A DNA stretch of 64,000 bases from Gemmatimonadota bacterium (lineage in GTDB: Bacteria; Gemmatimonadota; Gemmatimonadetes; Palauibacterales; Palauibacteraceae). Made by a program: the position numbers and the translations under genes. Location: the NCBI GenBank assembly GCA_022826685.1, contig JAJDUL010000043.1, positions 53,602 to 117,601 of the forward strand. The letters are read 5' to 3'. The notes under the pieces are model-generated. The model saw nothing but the letters and a program-made list of their open reading frames with translations. It made no database searches and was not told the origin of the DNA. Positions 29,301-37,206 of the stretch are shown one piece after another. Numbering within the stretch: the stretch's first letter is position 1; each line of letters starts with the position of its first letter.

Positions 29301-29366
29301 GAACTCATCGGCAAGCCGGTCTCCGAACAGGGCGGCGTCTCCAGCGAGCGCGGCTCGAGAGGGTGA
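26325..29366 (+). CDS. Secreted S9-family prolyl oligopeptidase-like peptidase
   Basis: A 1013-residue serine peptidase. An AGGAG precedes ATG 26325 and a signal peptide ends near LAAQ. A long beta-propeller (WD/TolB-like repeats) is followed by the C-terminal alpha/beta hydrolase: nucleophile S824 in GHSWGGYQ, acid near D911-D913 in HNDEDGAVPW and H945 in GEGHGLG. The oligopeptidase would act on short peptides entering through the propeller. Two inserts are unusual: residues 185-216 contain 27 Glu in 32 positions, and a Gly/Phe-rich loop lies near residue 600 (FGFGGFGGGG). It is coupled to the next gene through a GTGA overlap. Confidence 0.92.
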   Translation: MSPVSGSSTARFRRRRLLSLAAGVLLAPGFVLAPQELAAQQVKPGLEHEDTYRWNSIGGRTISADGDWLAYVLTPWDGDPTLVIVRSDGSAERRFRGRSPAFTRDSRHLAFRVPPVKAVVDSLRLEGKRGDDLPGDSLAVVTLAEAFADGAGDDGGVRRAGPIDSFRVPEDGGAFVAYLLSESPEEEEEEGEEEEAEEEVEEAEEEEEEAEEEEEERSAEYEKRHEKEDGTPLVLLNLDTGAEHTWADVVSYTVADAGNGLAYVTSTEDEGGDGIHLVDPASGESVEVLAGEGHYEQVAFDESGERLAFLSNVDEWEMDQPSFALYRSDGGAAEKVADHETAGVPAGWWISENGSVSFSEDGDRLFFGTAPRPEPEPDEEILDADRVTLDIWNWRDPYLQPMQLVQANRERNRSYLAVKHEGRDAVVQLGTANVPDVTRAETGMSDYVLATSDVPHRQKVSWDGRYEDAYAVDVLTGERRMIVEAVRGFGGASLSPDGTWAYWWDETDRDWKAAPMDGSAPARSLTGSLPVAFYNELDDHPQGPPPYGGATWIEGDAAMLVYDRNDVWRVDPSGDESAVRLTEGREADLRYRVQRVAEGGGGNFFGFGGFGGGGAGEGLEEGDVLFSVFDMGTKASGFARGRTDEAGRVEELIMGDVRYASPAKAEDAERYVWTRQTFVEFPDLWVGDADFGNARKVSDANPQQDEYRWGSAELVHWMSNDRTPLDGILIKPDGFDPSQQYPLMVYFYERMSDGLHSYQPPLPNRASVRFSFYASRGYVVFVPDIPYEIGYPGESALDAVVPGVQALIAQGFIDPDRVGVQGHSWGGYQIAYMITKTNVFAAAEAGAPVSNMTSAYGGIRWQSGMSRMFQYERTQSRIGGTLWDERDRYIHNSPVFFADKIRTPLLMLHNDEDGAVPWYQGIEMFVAMRRLELPVFMLNYNGEGHGLGRQANQEDWAIRMQQFFDHYLIDAPAPRWMEEGVPAVVKGRDLGLELIGKPVSEQGGVSSERGSRG

Positions 29367-30652
29367 GGAGCCGGCCGGGAGTCCGCCGGGTGACGCGAGC
29401 CACGGCGGCGATCCTGCTGACGGTAGCGGGCCCCGCGCCCGCTCTCGGCATGGAGGCGCCACACCCCCCGCAGGAGGTGACGGTCGAGACCCTCGAGGGG
29501 GGTCGCATTCTCGTGCGCAACCCCGCCCCGGGACGTGGCGGCGGGCCCGACGAGTGGCGGCTGGTCGAGGAACTCCGGCTTGGCCAGATCGATGGAACCG
29601 GACCCGAGGTCTTCGGCGACGTGCACGATGTCGCCGTGGACGAGCGGGGCAACATTTACGTCCTGGATGTCGGCTCGAAGGAGGTTCGCGTTTTCGATCG
29701 CGAAGGCCGGCATCTGCGAAACATGGCCCGCGGAGGCGAGGGGCCCGGCGAGGTGCGCTACCGGGACTGGGCCTCCGGCCAGAACCTCGTTTTCCAGCCG
29801 CCGAACCGGCTCTGGATCGGCGATGGCCGCCAGCAGCTGAGTTTCGATTCCCTCGGAAACGAACTCAGCCGCGCCGGAGGTTTCCTGGTCGGCGGCCAAC
29901 TCCCGCCCCGGAGCAAGATCGTCGCCGCCGACGACGAGGGGTTCGTCTATCAGGAGGTACGCGTCAGCGACCGGACGCGGTCGGGGGACGAGACCATCTC
30001 ACATACCCGAACCTACGGCGTGCGCCTCCCGGTGTACCCGGAGCATCCGAACCCCTTCGTGCCCGGGGATTCCGTCGTGCTCGACGGCCGCATCAGCACC
30101 AACACGATGCAAAGCAGAAGCGAGAGCGGCGGCAACATCACGCTCGGCGGCATAATCAGGGTCTCCATCCCAAGGCGCGTCTGGGGGTTTGCCGGCGGCG
30201 AAACGGTCTGGGCGGCGAACAGAGCGGCATACCGCTTTCACGAGATTACATTCGCCGGCGACACCGTTCGCACGATCGTACTGGGCAACCCGCCCGAGCC
30301 CCCTCCGGACGATTCCGACGAGTCCGAGTTCGAGCCCCTGATTGCGGGTCTGAGCGTGTCGCCGGAGGGCTGGCTCTGGGTGCTGCGGTTTCCGGACGAC
30401 CCCGATAACCCGGGCGACCGTCGGGTGTGGGATCTGTTCGACAACTGCGGCCGGTACCGCGGCGAGCTTTCCTCGTCAGAGAGAATCGCGACCGTTCGGT
30501 TTGGGGGCGACACGGTCGATCCGATCGATCTCGGCGCGGGAGGCGTGGTCCACGGAGTCGCGCGGGACGCGCTGGGCTTGAGCTACGTGCTTCGCCTCCG
30601 CCTTGAGAGTCCGCGCGGCACCCCCGTCGCCGCGGAGGAATGCTCTTGGTGA
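29363..30652 (+). CDS. Secreted 6-bladed beta-propeller protein
   Basis: A 429-residue protein starting at GTG 29363, whose last bases form GTGA with the peptidase stop. It has a signal peptide (ATAAILLTVAGPAPALG). NHL/6-bladed propeller features include VFGDVHDVAVDERGNIYVLD, VRVFDREGRHLRNMARGGEGPGE-like strands and SPEGWLWV. Such proteins are common in Gemmatimonadota and Bacteroidota and are usually of unknown ligand-binding role. Coupling to the S9 peptidase suggests a related extracellular job. Confidence 0.75.
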   Translation: MRSRPGVRRVTRATAAILLTVAGPAPALGMEAPHPPQEVTVETLEGGRILVRNPAPGRGGGPDEWRLVEELRLGQIDGTGPEVFGDVHDVAVDERGNIYVLDVGSKEVRVFDREGRHLRNMARGGEGPGEVRYRDWASGQNLVFQPPNRLWIGDGRQQLSFDSLGNELSRAGGFLVGGQLPPRSKIVAADDEGFVYQEVRVSDRTRSGDETISHTRTYGVRLPVYPEHPNPFVPGDSVVLDGRISTNTMQSRSESGGNITLGGIIRVSIPRRVWGFAGGETVWAANRAAYRFHEITFAGDTVRTIVLGNPPEPPPDDSDESEFEPLIAGLSVSPEGWLWVLRFPDDPDNPGDRRVWDLFDNCGRYRGELSSSERIATVRFGGDTVDPIDLGAGGVVHGVARDALGLSYVLRLRLESPRGTPVAAEECSW

Positions 30653-30689
30653 CCGGCGGCAGGTCCACGCGACAAGCGCGAAGAAGCCG

Positions 30690-32048
30690 GTGAAGGACCG
30701 GCTCGGACGGCTGCGGTTTCCGCATCCGTTGACGCTGCTTACGGTCGCGATCCTCGCGGCGGCGGCGCTGTCGTACGTACTGCCGGCGGGGGAGTACGAC
30801 CGACGGGATGATCCGGAGACGGGGCGCAGCGTCGTCGTACCCGGGACGTATCACGAAGTCGAGGCCAACCGCATCGGGGCGTTCGAGGCCATCGTCGCGA
30901 TCCCCCGGGGGATGGCGCAGCGCGCCGATGTCGTGTTCCTGATCTTCCTCATCGGCGGCGCGTTCGCCGTGTTCGATGCGACGGGGGCGCTCCGGCGCGG
31001 CATCGCCTGGCTGGTCCGGGTGCTCAAGGGGAATGAAATCCTCGCGATCCCCGTCGTATGTCTCGCCTTCGCGGCGGGCGGCGTGACGGAGAACATGCAG
31101 GAGGAGATCATCCCCCTCGTCCCGGCCCTCATGCTTCTCACGAAACGGCTCGGCTACTCTCCGATGGTCGGAGTGGCCGTGAGCGCGGGCTCCGCGTTCG
31201 TGGGATCGGCCTTCAGTCCCATCAACCCGTTTCAGGTCGTGACCGCGCAGCGGGTCGCGGAGGTGCCGCTGGGCTCCGGCAGTGGGTTCCGCCTGATCTT
31301 CCTGGCCATCGCGCTCGGCCTGTGGATCTGGTGGACGATGCGCTACGCTGCCCGAACCCGGGTGGCCCCGGAAGAGGCGGACGCCTCCGAACCGGATGCC
31401 GCGTTCGACTGGAGGGACGGGACCATCTTCGCGATCGTCGCCGCGACCTTCGGCATCCTCGTGTGGGGACTGCTGTCGCAAGGGTGGGACTTCGACCACA
31501 TGTCCGCGCTCTTCTTCATCATGGGCGTCGTGGTGGGGGTCATAGGGCGGCTCGGCGTAACGGGGACGGCGCAGGCCTACGCGGAGGGCTTCCGTTCGAT
31601 GGGGTACGCGGCGCTCCTCATCGGCTTCGCGCACGCGATCTACGTGGTCATGGTCGACGGCCGCATCATCGACACGATCGTGCACGGGCTGTTCGTCCCG
31701 CTCGCGGATCTGCCGCTCGCGCTTTCGGCCATCGGCATGTCCGCCGCGCAGGGCGTGCTGCACTTCGCCGTGCCAAGCGTGAGCGGCCAGGCCGTGCTGA
31801 CGCTCCCGGTCCTCGTCCCCCTCTCGGACCTGCTGGGGCTCTCGCGGCAGATCACGATCCTCGCCTACCAGTACGGGGCGGGGCTGTGCGAACTGATCAC
31901 GCCCACGAACGGCGCGCTGATGGCGATCCTGGCCGCGAGCGGCGTTCGCTACGAGTCGTGGCTGCGTTTCGTCATCCCGCGCTACCTCATGCTCATGGCG
32001 CTCGGCGCCGTCGCCCTCGTCATCGCCCTCGCGATCGGCTACAGCTGA
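30690..32048 (+). CDS. YfcC-family membrane carrier
   Basis: A 452-residue protein with about 12 membrane helices. GTG 30690 is chosen: GAAGAA precedes it and the first helix begins soon after (HPLTLLTVAILAAAAL). The short periplasmic segment VLPAGEYDR is a signature of YfcC/DcuC-like carriers. ENMQEEIIPL, SPINPFQV and ITPTNGALMAIL are conserved re-entrant or substrate-site segments. The family is linked to uptake or exchange of C4-dicarboxylates, arginine/ornithine or basic amino acids; the substrate here is unknown. It ends the operon with amidohydrolase, S9 peptidase and propeller, so it may import their products. Confidence 0.85.
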   Translation: MKDRLGRLRFPHPLTLLTVAILAAAALSYVLPAGEYDRRDDPETGRSVVVPGTYHEVEANRIGAFEAIVAIPRGMAQRADVVFLIFLIGGAFAVFDATGALRRGIAWLVRVLKGNEILAIPVVCLAFAAGGVTENMQEEIIPLVPALMLLTKRLGYSPMVGVAVSAGSAFVGSAFSPINPFQVVTAQRVAEVPLGSGSGFRLIFLAIALGLWIWWTMRYAARTRVAPEEADASEPDAAFDWRDGTIFAIVAATFGILVWGLLSQGWDFDHMSALFFIMGVVVGVIGRLGVTGTAQAYAEGFRSMGYAALLIGFAHAIYVVMVDGRIIDTIVHGLFVPLADLPLALSAIGMSAAQGVLHFAVPSVSGQAVLTLPVLVPLSDLLGLSRQITILAYQYGAGLCELITPTNGALMAILAASGVRYESWLRFVIPRYLMLMALGAVALVIALAIGYS

Positions 32049-32196
32049 CTCGGGCACCCATCCCGCCGGCGCGCGGCCGATCCCTCCTTCTCGCTCTCGC
32101 TCCCGCCCCACTCTTGATAGCCGGTTGATCGGCATCCGTCATCCTGAACTCGTGGCGTGACCGGGCGCTTTGCGGTCCCGCCTCGCTACGCGTCTG

Positions 32197-32216
32197 GTTC
32201 GGGAGTGGGCCCGAAC
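32197..32216. promoter_or_regulatory. Perfect 7-bp inverted repeat upstream of the coiled-coil gene
   Basis: gttcggg and cccgaac are exact reverse complements separated by six bases. The element lies about 20 bases upstream of a strong ribosome binding site (agggaagg-like purine run at 32238-32247) and 35 bases before a start codon. It could be an operator or an RNA hairpin in the 5' leader. The rest of the 228-base gap shows nothing else I can support. Confidence 0.4.
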
Positions 32217-32250
32217 GCGTTACCTTTGGGCTGCGATAGGGGAGAGGTCG

Positions 32251-32280
32251 ATGGCGATGCCGAACGAAACGCCGACATGA
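32251..32280 (+). CDS. Nine-codon leader ORF coupled to the coiled-coil gene
   Basis: ATG 32251 has the best ribosome binding site of this region, aggggagagg at 32238-32247, but its frame ends after MAMPNETPT. The stop TGA (32278-32280) overlaps the ATG of the next gene (32277) as ATGA. The downstream gene has no good site of its own. Ribosomes finishing this mini-ORF could therefore reinitiate on the main gene. Alternatively the mini-ORF is fortuitous. Confidence 0.45.
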   Translation: MAMPNETPT

Positions 32281-32933
32281 ACGATACGATCCTGCTGCTT
32301 GGTTCCGTCGTTGGAACCGGCCTCACCATGGCGCTTGTGCTGTGGCGGGTCATACACGCCGTTCGCACGGACATGGTGGCGGCGGTCGCGGGGCTTCGCG
32401 CCGATAAGAAGGCCGACATCGCCGCCTGTCATGAGGCCATCGCGGGCGTCCGCGCGGACATGCAGGAAGGCATCGCCGGCGTCCGCGCGGACATGAAGGA
32501 GGCCATCGCCGGTGTTCGTGCGGACATGCAGGAGGGCATCGCCGGCGTCCGGACGGACCTGAGGGAGGCGATCAAGGAACTCCGGGACAACGACCTGGAG
32601 CATATGGAGGCTCGAATCGACCGGTTCGACCATCGGCTCACGACCGGGCTCGGAGAGGTTCGCGAGGAGATACGCGGTTTCCGCTCTGAGGTGAAGGCCG
32701 AGGTGAGTGACCTTCGCGCCGAGATGGGCGGCCTCCGCTCGGAGATGGGCGGCCTCCGCTCGGAACTGGGGGGCCTCCGCGCGGAAGTGAAGGCCGACAT
32801 GGGCGACCTTCGCGCCGAGATGGGCGGTCTTCGCGTCGAGATGAGCACGGCGATTCACGACGTGCGGGCGGACATGCGCGAGAACCAGCGGCAGCTGCTG
32901 GACGCGGTTCAGGCGCTCCCTATCGCCAGCTGA
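32277..32933 (+). CDS. Membrane-anchored repetitive coiled-coil protein
   Basis: A 218-residue protein. Residues ~5-25 form one membrane helix (LLLGSVVGTGLTMALVLW). The rest is almost entirely helical repeats: four 11-residue units built on IAGVRADMQEG, then a linker, then several 7-residue units built on MGGLRSE. Hendecad and heptad spacing predict a long parallel coiled coil reaching into periplasm or cytoplasm. No enzymatic motif is visible and I do not recognise a named family, though it recalls DUF1640-like membrane coiled coils. Translation is probably coupled to the 9-codon ORF overlapping its start. Confidence 0.7.
   Translation: MNDTILLLGSVVGTGLTMALVLWRVIHAVRTDMVAAVAGLRADKKADIAACHEAIAGVRADMQEGIAGVRADMKEAIAGVRADMQEGIAGVRTDLREAIKELRDNDLEHMEARIDRFDHRLTTGLGEVREEIRGFRSEVKAEVSDLRAEMGGLRSEMGGLRSELGGLRAEVKADMGDLRAEMGGLRVEMSTAIHDVRADMRENQRQLLDAVQALPIAS
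32436..32567 (+). repeat. Four in-frame copies of a 33-bp coding repeat
   Basis: Units start at 32436, 32469, 32502 and 32535. Each encodes an 11-residue hendecad of the pattern (A/G)IAGVRxDMxE. Copies differ mainly at third codon positions and the Lys/Gln exchange, so they arose by tandem duplication and are still homogeneous enough to recombine. A second block of 21-bp units follows at about 32706-32844. Confidence 0.85.
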
Positions 32934-33042
32934 GAACGCGCCGACGCCGGAGAACGCGCCGACGCCGGAGGACGTGGCCCCGTCCGAAACCGCGACGGCT
33001 GGTCGGATGCCGTCGCGGCCGGTCGGAAGTCATGGTCGAAGG

Positions 33043-35619
33043 TCAGAAACCGTCGGGCACCGCCGAGCACGCGGGGGCGTCTTCGAGCCACCGCGCGGCC
33101 CAGCCTGCCGGCCCGGCCATCGACCAAGCGTCACGCGCCAGCCACTCCATCGCGGGCTGGCCGATCGGCGCGCCCGGTGGCGCGTTCGGCGTCCCCGGCA
33201 TCGTGTAGGGCGCCGAGGGTTTCTCGAGGAAGCGCTCGATGTCCCGGTCGACCAGTTGCACGAAGGCCGCGTCTCTCTCCGGCGGCGGATTTGCGGCCAT
33301 CTCGGCTCTCAGCTCCACCAGCTTCCGGGTGGCAAGGGCCCGCACGTGCGGCATGGAGGCTTGATCCGCCAGCGCCATGATGCGGTCGACGAGCACTCGG
33401 TAGGCCGCGAGCCGCAGTTCGGTGTGATAGAGCGTCTCGTTCGACTCCGGACGAACCGCATCGACCAGCGCCGTCAGCACCTCGGCGAGCCCCGGCAGTT
33501 CGGGATCGAGCGCGTGCTGCTGCACGAGCCGCGCCGCGCGCGACGGTTCCAGCACGCGCGATACTGTATGGTCCGCCGCCACGACCGCCGGCGCGACCGC
33601 ATCGAAGGCCTGTCCCGTGTAGCGCGGGAACGTCTCCCGCGTCCGGCCGAAGCCCGGCGGCCGGGGCGGCAACAGGTCGAGCACCCCGGCCGGCACCGCG
33701 AGTTCTCGCACCGCCAGCGTCCTGCCGAGCGCCCGCAGCGCGGCCCGCTGCGTCTCACCGGAGACCCGCTTCATGGGCGTCCGCCCGTCGCCGCGGAAGG
33801 CATATACGTATTCCTGCCCACCGAGCAGCGAGGCGGCTGCGTCCACCTGGTAGCGGTGGTGCATGTACAGCGGGACCAGCGCCTCCTCGACCATCACGAT
33901 GGGCCGACCCGCGCGGATCGCGGCCTCCCCGAACCGGTCCAGCGAGTGCCGCCGCACGTCCATCATGCGCTGGAGTTCCGCCGCCGCGTCCACCCCGTTC
34001 GACCACTGGTCGGCGCGCGCGTGGACGTTGATGTCCTGGTTCGTGAAGAGGATGATGTCCTCGTCCCAGGCTTCGTCGAGGATCCGCTGCAGCTCGGTGG
34101 CTTCGTCGGCCCCCTCCGGGAAGTCCGAGTACCCGTACACGATCGCGACCTTGTCCCACTCTCCGATGTCCACGTCATAGACCTCGGAATAGTCGAGCTG
34201 CCCGGTGTCGCCCAGCGTCACGAGCGGATGCGGATAGTCCATGACCGAGATCCGGCCGCGGCTGCTGTCGTAGTAGTTGTGAATGAGGCCGAGCGTGTGT
34301 CCCACTTCGTGCGCCGACAGCTGACGGATCCGCGCCAGCGCCCACTCCGCCAGATCCGCCGGAACTTCATCGCCGTTGGCGTACGGTGAGAGGAGACCCT
34401 CGGCGATCAGATAGTCCTGCCGCCACCGGAGCGAGCCGAGCGTCACCACCCCCTTGAGGATCTCGCCCGTGCGCGGGTCGATGACGGAGCCGCCCGTGCT
34501 CCAGCCGCGCGTCGAGCGGTGCACCCAGTTGATCACGTTGTAGCGCACGTCGTGCGAACTCACGCCGTCCGGCAGCATTTCCACCTGAAACGCGTTCAGG
34601 AAGCCGGCCGCCTCGAACGCCTGGTTCCACCACCGCGCCCCCTCGAGCAACGCCGTCCGGATCGGCTCCGGCGCCCCCGGATCCAGGTAGTAGACGAGCG
34701 GCTCGACGGCCTCGCTCATCGCCGCCGACGGGTCCCGCTTCTCGAGCCGGTGCCGGCGGATGAACCGCTGGGTCATGTCTTCACCGAGCGGCGCGGAATA
34801 GTCGTCGAAGCTCATGGCTCCGTAGCCCGACCTCGAATCGAAGGCCCTCGGCGTGTACTCGCCCAGTTCCGGCAACTGCACGAAAGAGTGATGGAGCCGG
34901 ATCGTGGCTGCCTCTCCGGTCGAGGCCACGTTCCCGACTCCCTCGAAGGCGCTGCCCCCGCCCCCGAAGCCGCCGAAACCGCCGCCGCTCCCCGGCTGGC
35001 GGACGAAGGTGAGCGACGCCTCGATCTCCGTGTTCTCCGGGAACCCCATCGTCATCGGCAGGTGTACGGCGCTTCGGCTCGCGTCGAACCGGTACGTCCC
35101 GGGCCGCAGCCGCTGCGCCCAGTTGATCATGTCGCGCACGAAGAAATCCGTGCCGTCGACGAGCACACGGCCATCCGTCTCCGCGGCCGCGGTGAAGCCC
35201 CACAGCGTCGACGGCGCGAAGGCGTCCGTTACCGCCCGAACTTCACGCGGGTTCGGGCTGCTCGCCCGGAAGTCGAGGTTGGGCTGGATCAGCAGCACCT
35301 TGGGACCGACGCGATGGAAGCGCACGAGGCGCGAGCCGGCGAGCGCCCCCCGGTCGAGCCCGATGTCGTTCGACCCCAGCCCCGAGGCGAGCCCCGTCGC
35401 GTGGAGGATGTCCGTGTCCCACCGCGAGATCTCGAGCCACAGCTTGCCGCTCGAGGCTTCCCAGTACATGGGGATGAAGCCGTCGATGGTCCGCATCGAG
35501 GCCGTCTTGTCCTCGATCGACGGCAGTTCGCCCCCCGAGTCCTGCGCCAGGATCGAAACGGGGCCGAGGAGGAAGAGGAGAACGGGGAGGAGCTTCCGGA
35601 AACGGGTCACGGAGAACAC
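33043..35619 (-). CDS. Secreted metzincin-like zinc metalloprotease
   Basis: An 858-residue protein. GTG 35619 has AGGAGG 5 bases upstream and starts a signal peptide ending near SILAQ. The zinc motif is H437-E438-x-x-H441-x-x-G-x-x-H447 (HEVGHTLGLIH), the extended metzincin site. The flanking domains (IDGFIPMYWE..., NAFQVEMLPDGV) fit the large bacterial DUF5117/DUF4953-type zinc-dependent metalloproteases. A Gly/Phe-rich loop (GGFGGFGGGGS) lies near residue 210, like the loop in the S9 peptidase at 26325. It probably degrades extracellular protein. It lies downstream of three serine-hydrolase genes on the same strand, 97 bases from the last. Confidence 0.88.
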   Translation of the reverse strand: MFSVTRFRKLLPVLLFLLGPVSILAQDSGGELPSIEDKTASMRTIDGFIPMYWEASSGKLWLEISRWDTDILHATGLASGLGSNDIGLDRGALAGSRLVRFHRVGPKVLLIQPNLDFRASSPNPREVRAVTDAFAPSTLWGFTAAAETDGRVLVDGTDFFVRDMINWAQRLRPGTYRFDASRSAVHLPMTMGFPENTEIEASLTFVRQPGSGGGFGGFGGGGSAFEGVGNVASTGEAATIRLHHSFVQLPELGEYTPRAFDSRSGYGAMSFDDYSAPLGEDMTQRFIRRHRLEKRDPSAAMSEAVEPLVYYLDPGAPEPIRTALLEGARWWNQAFEAAGFLNAFQVEMLPDGVSSHDVRYNVINWVHRSTRGWSTGGSVIDPRTGEILKGVVTLGSLRWRQDYLIAEGLLSPYANGDEVPADLAEWALARIRQLSAHEVGHTLGLIHNYYDSSRGRISVMDYPHPLVTLGDTGQLDYSEVYDVDIGEWDKVAIVYGYSDFPEGADEATELQRILDEAWDEDIILFTNQDINVHARADQWSNGVDAAAELQRMMDVRRHSLDRFGEAAIRAGRPIVMVEEALVPLYMHHRYQVDAAASLLGGQEYVYAFRGDGRTPMKRVSGETQRAALRALGRTLAVRELAVPAGVLDLLPPRPPGFGRTRETFPRYTGQAFDAVAPAVVAADHTVSRVLEPSRAARLVQQHALDPELPGLAEVLTALVDAVRPESNETLYHTELRLAAYRVLVDRIMALADQASMPHVRALATRKLVELRAEMAANPPPERDAAFVQLVDRDIERFLEKPSAPYTMPGTPNAPPGAPIGQPAMEWLARDAWSMAGPAGWAARWLEDAPACSAVPDGF

Positions 35620-35716
35620 AGGAGCCTCCTGAGGGTGATGAGTGGTCGGGCTCCCTCGGCAATCGGAGGGAGAGGTAACACATTAGGGCCGATCCGGACG
35701 AAGAGGGAGCGGGCTG

Positions 35717-37189
35717 CTAGCGCCCGATGGCGGCCGTCACCTCTCCCACGATGTCGGAGAGATAGGCGTTGATGTCGCCGGGGCTCGGTCCCAGCCGGAC
35801 GATCACCAGGTCGTACGACGGTATGATCACCGTGTATTGTCCCATGAACCCCGCCGCCCAGAAGGCGTCCTCCGGAGCGCGGGGGAGGGCGCCGCCGCGG
35901 TTGACCCAGAACAACCCGCCGTAGTCGCGCAGTTCGGCCCCGGGAGCGGGCGTGCTGATGAAGTCTACCCAGCCTTCGGGCAGGATCCGGTCCGATTCCC
36001 CATTGGGAGTCGGCCACACTCCGTCCCACAGATGGAGGAGACCGAACCGGACCCAGTCCCATGCGCTGCCGTAGTCGTAACCGCTGATGATGAAGTTGCC
36101 CCAGGCATCCGTCTCGAGGACGTAGTTTCGGGCTCCGATGCGGTCGAACAGGATGCGCTGGGGATAGGCCAGCCAGTTCTCGCCGCGTGCTTCGACGGCC
36201 TCCCGGACGATGTAGTTTGCCGTCAGCGGGTCGGAATTCCGATAGCGGAAGATCTCCCCGGGCGCGCGGTCCATCGGCTGGTTGACGGCGTGCTCGAAGA
36301 CATCGATCCCGTCGAAGTAGATTCGGCGGTGTTCGTCCACGTGCGTCCACGACAGCGAGTCTCGCCAGCCCAGATTCACGAAGTCGAGCCCCGAACTCAT
36401 GTTGAGGATGTCCCGGATCCGGATCTTCCGGCGCGGGTCCCCCTCCGCCTGCCATTCGGGCACGGGCGCGGGGTCGTCGAGTCCGGCGTCCAGATGGCCC
36501 GCCTGCATCGCCGCGCCCACGAGAGCGCTGGAGATGCTCTTGCCCTGGGACCATGAGATCTGCGGCGTGTTGCGCGTGAAGCCGGGTGCGTAGCGCTCGC
36601 CCAGGATCTTTCCGGCGTAGACAACGACGAGTGCGCGCGTGTTGTGCTCGGCCTGGGCCATCGTCCAGTCGAGCGCGCCCTCGAGCGCGCCCATGTCGAC
36701 CTCTGCGGGCGCCGGGTCGTGGTAGGCGTCCACGTCTCCCGTCGGCCAGGCGGTCACAGCGGGATCGGGGCTCAGCCGTTCGACCACCTGCGGTTCGAAG
36801 GTGACATCCTCGAGCCCGGCCGGAAGGACCGTACACCCCTGGTCGCCGTTGTACTCGGCGGACCGCGTGCCGAAGTCCTCCCCGGAGACGGACACGGTGC
36901 GTGTCTCGAAGTTCACCGCGTAATCGAAGTCGTCCTGCCACTTGAAGATGTCGAAGCGCCGGATGTCCTGGGCCACGACCTCCTCGGGCGAGCGCTCGTA
37001 GTCTCGCCCCACGACGAATACGCCCGCGCAGATATGGTGAGCCGCCATCCCCGCCACGTTCCCCCGAACATCGGCCCGGTCGTGCGCCCCGGATTCCATC
37101 ACCTGCCCCCCGGGCTCCGGTCCGCAGGCGGAAGTCACGACCGTCGTCGCGAGCACGGGCAGGGTCCACCACGAATGACGAGTGGGCAT
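35717..37189 (-). CDS. Serine hydrolase lipoprotein, tandem copy C (beta-lactamase fold)
   Basis: A 490-residue lipoprotein (lipobox TSAC near residue 22). The C-terminal two thirds are a class-C beta-lactamase/S12-like domain: SxxK is SQGK in WSQGKSISS, YxN is YRN in FRYRNSDP, and the third active-site strand is near AAGFMGQYT. This recalls 6-aminohexanoate-dimer hydrolase relatives. The N-terminal ~130 residues, with HHICAGVFVVGRDYERS and NGDQGC, are shared by all three copies and hold two conserved cysteines that could pair. It is the last of three tandem copies on the minus strand, 17 bases after copy B. ATG 37189 has GGAGG just upstream. Confidence 0.87.
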   Translation of the reverse strand: MPTRHSWWTLPVLATTVVTSACGPEPGGQVMESGAHDRADVRGNVAGMAAHHICAGVFVVGRDYERSPEEVVAQDIRRFDIFKWQDDFDYAVNFETRTVSVSGEDFGTRSAEYNGDQGCTVLPAGLEDVTFEPQVVERLSPDPAVTAWPTGDVDAYHDPAPAEVDMGALEGALDWTMAQAEHNTRALVVVYAGKILGERYAPGFTRNTPQISWSQGKSISSALVGAAMQAGHLDAGLDDPAPVPEWQAEGDPRRKIRIRDILNMSSGLDFVNLGWRDSLSWTHVDEHRRIYFDGIDVFEHAVNQPMDRAPGEIFRYRNSDPLTANYIVREAVEARGENWLAYPQRILFDRIGARNYVLETDAWGNFIISGYDYGSAWDWVRFGLLHLWDGVWPTPNGESDRILPEGWVDFISTPAPGAELRDYGGLFWVNRGGALPRAPEDAFWAAGFMGQYTVIIPSYDLVIVRLGPSPGDINAYLSDIVGEVTAAIGR

Positions 37190-37206
37190 GAGCCCTCCTT
37201 CGGCTT

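Noticed and set aside
26259..29462. A 1067-codon frame antisense to the S9 peptidase
   Set aside because: It mirrors the peptidase over its whole length and has no domain. The peptidase strand has an intact catalytic triad, so this is a GC-driven shadow.
32436..32844. Regular repeats that could suggest a CRISPR array
   Set aside because: Units are contiguous, in frame and encode heptads and hendecads; there are no spacers and no cas genes.
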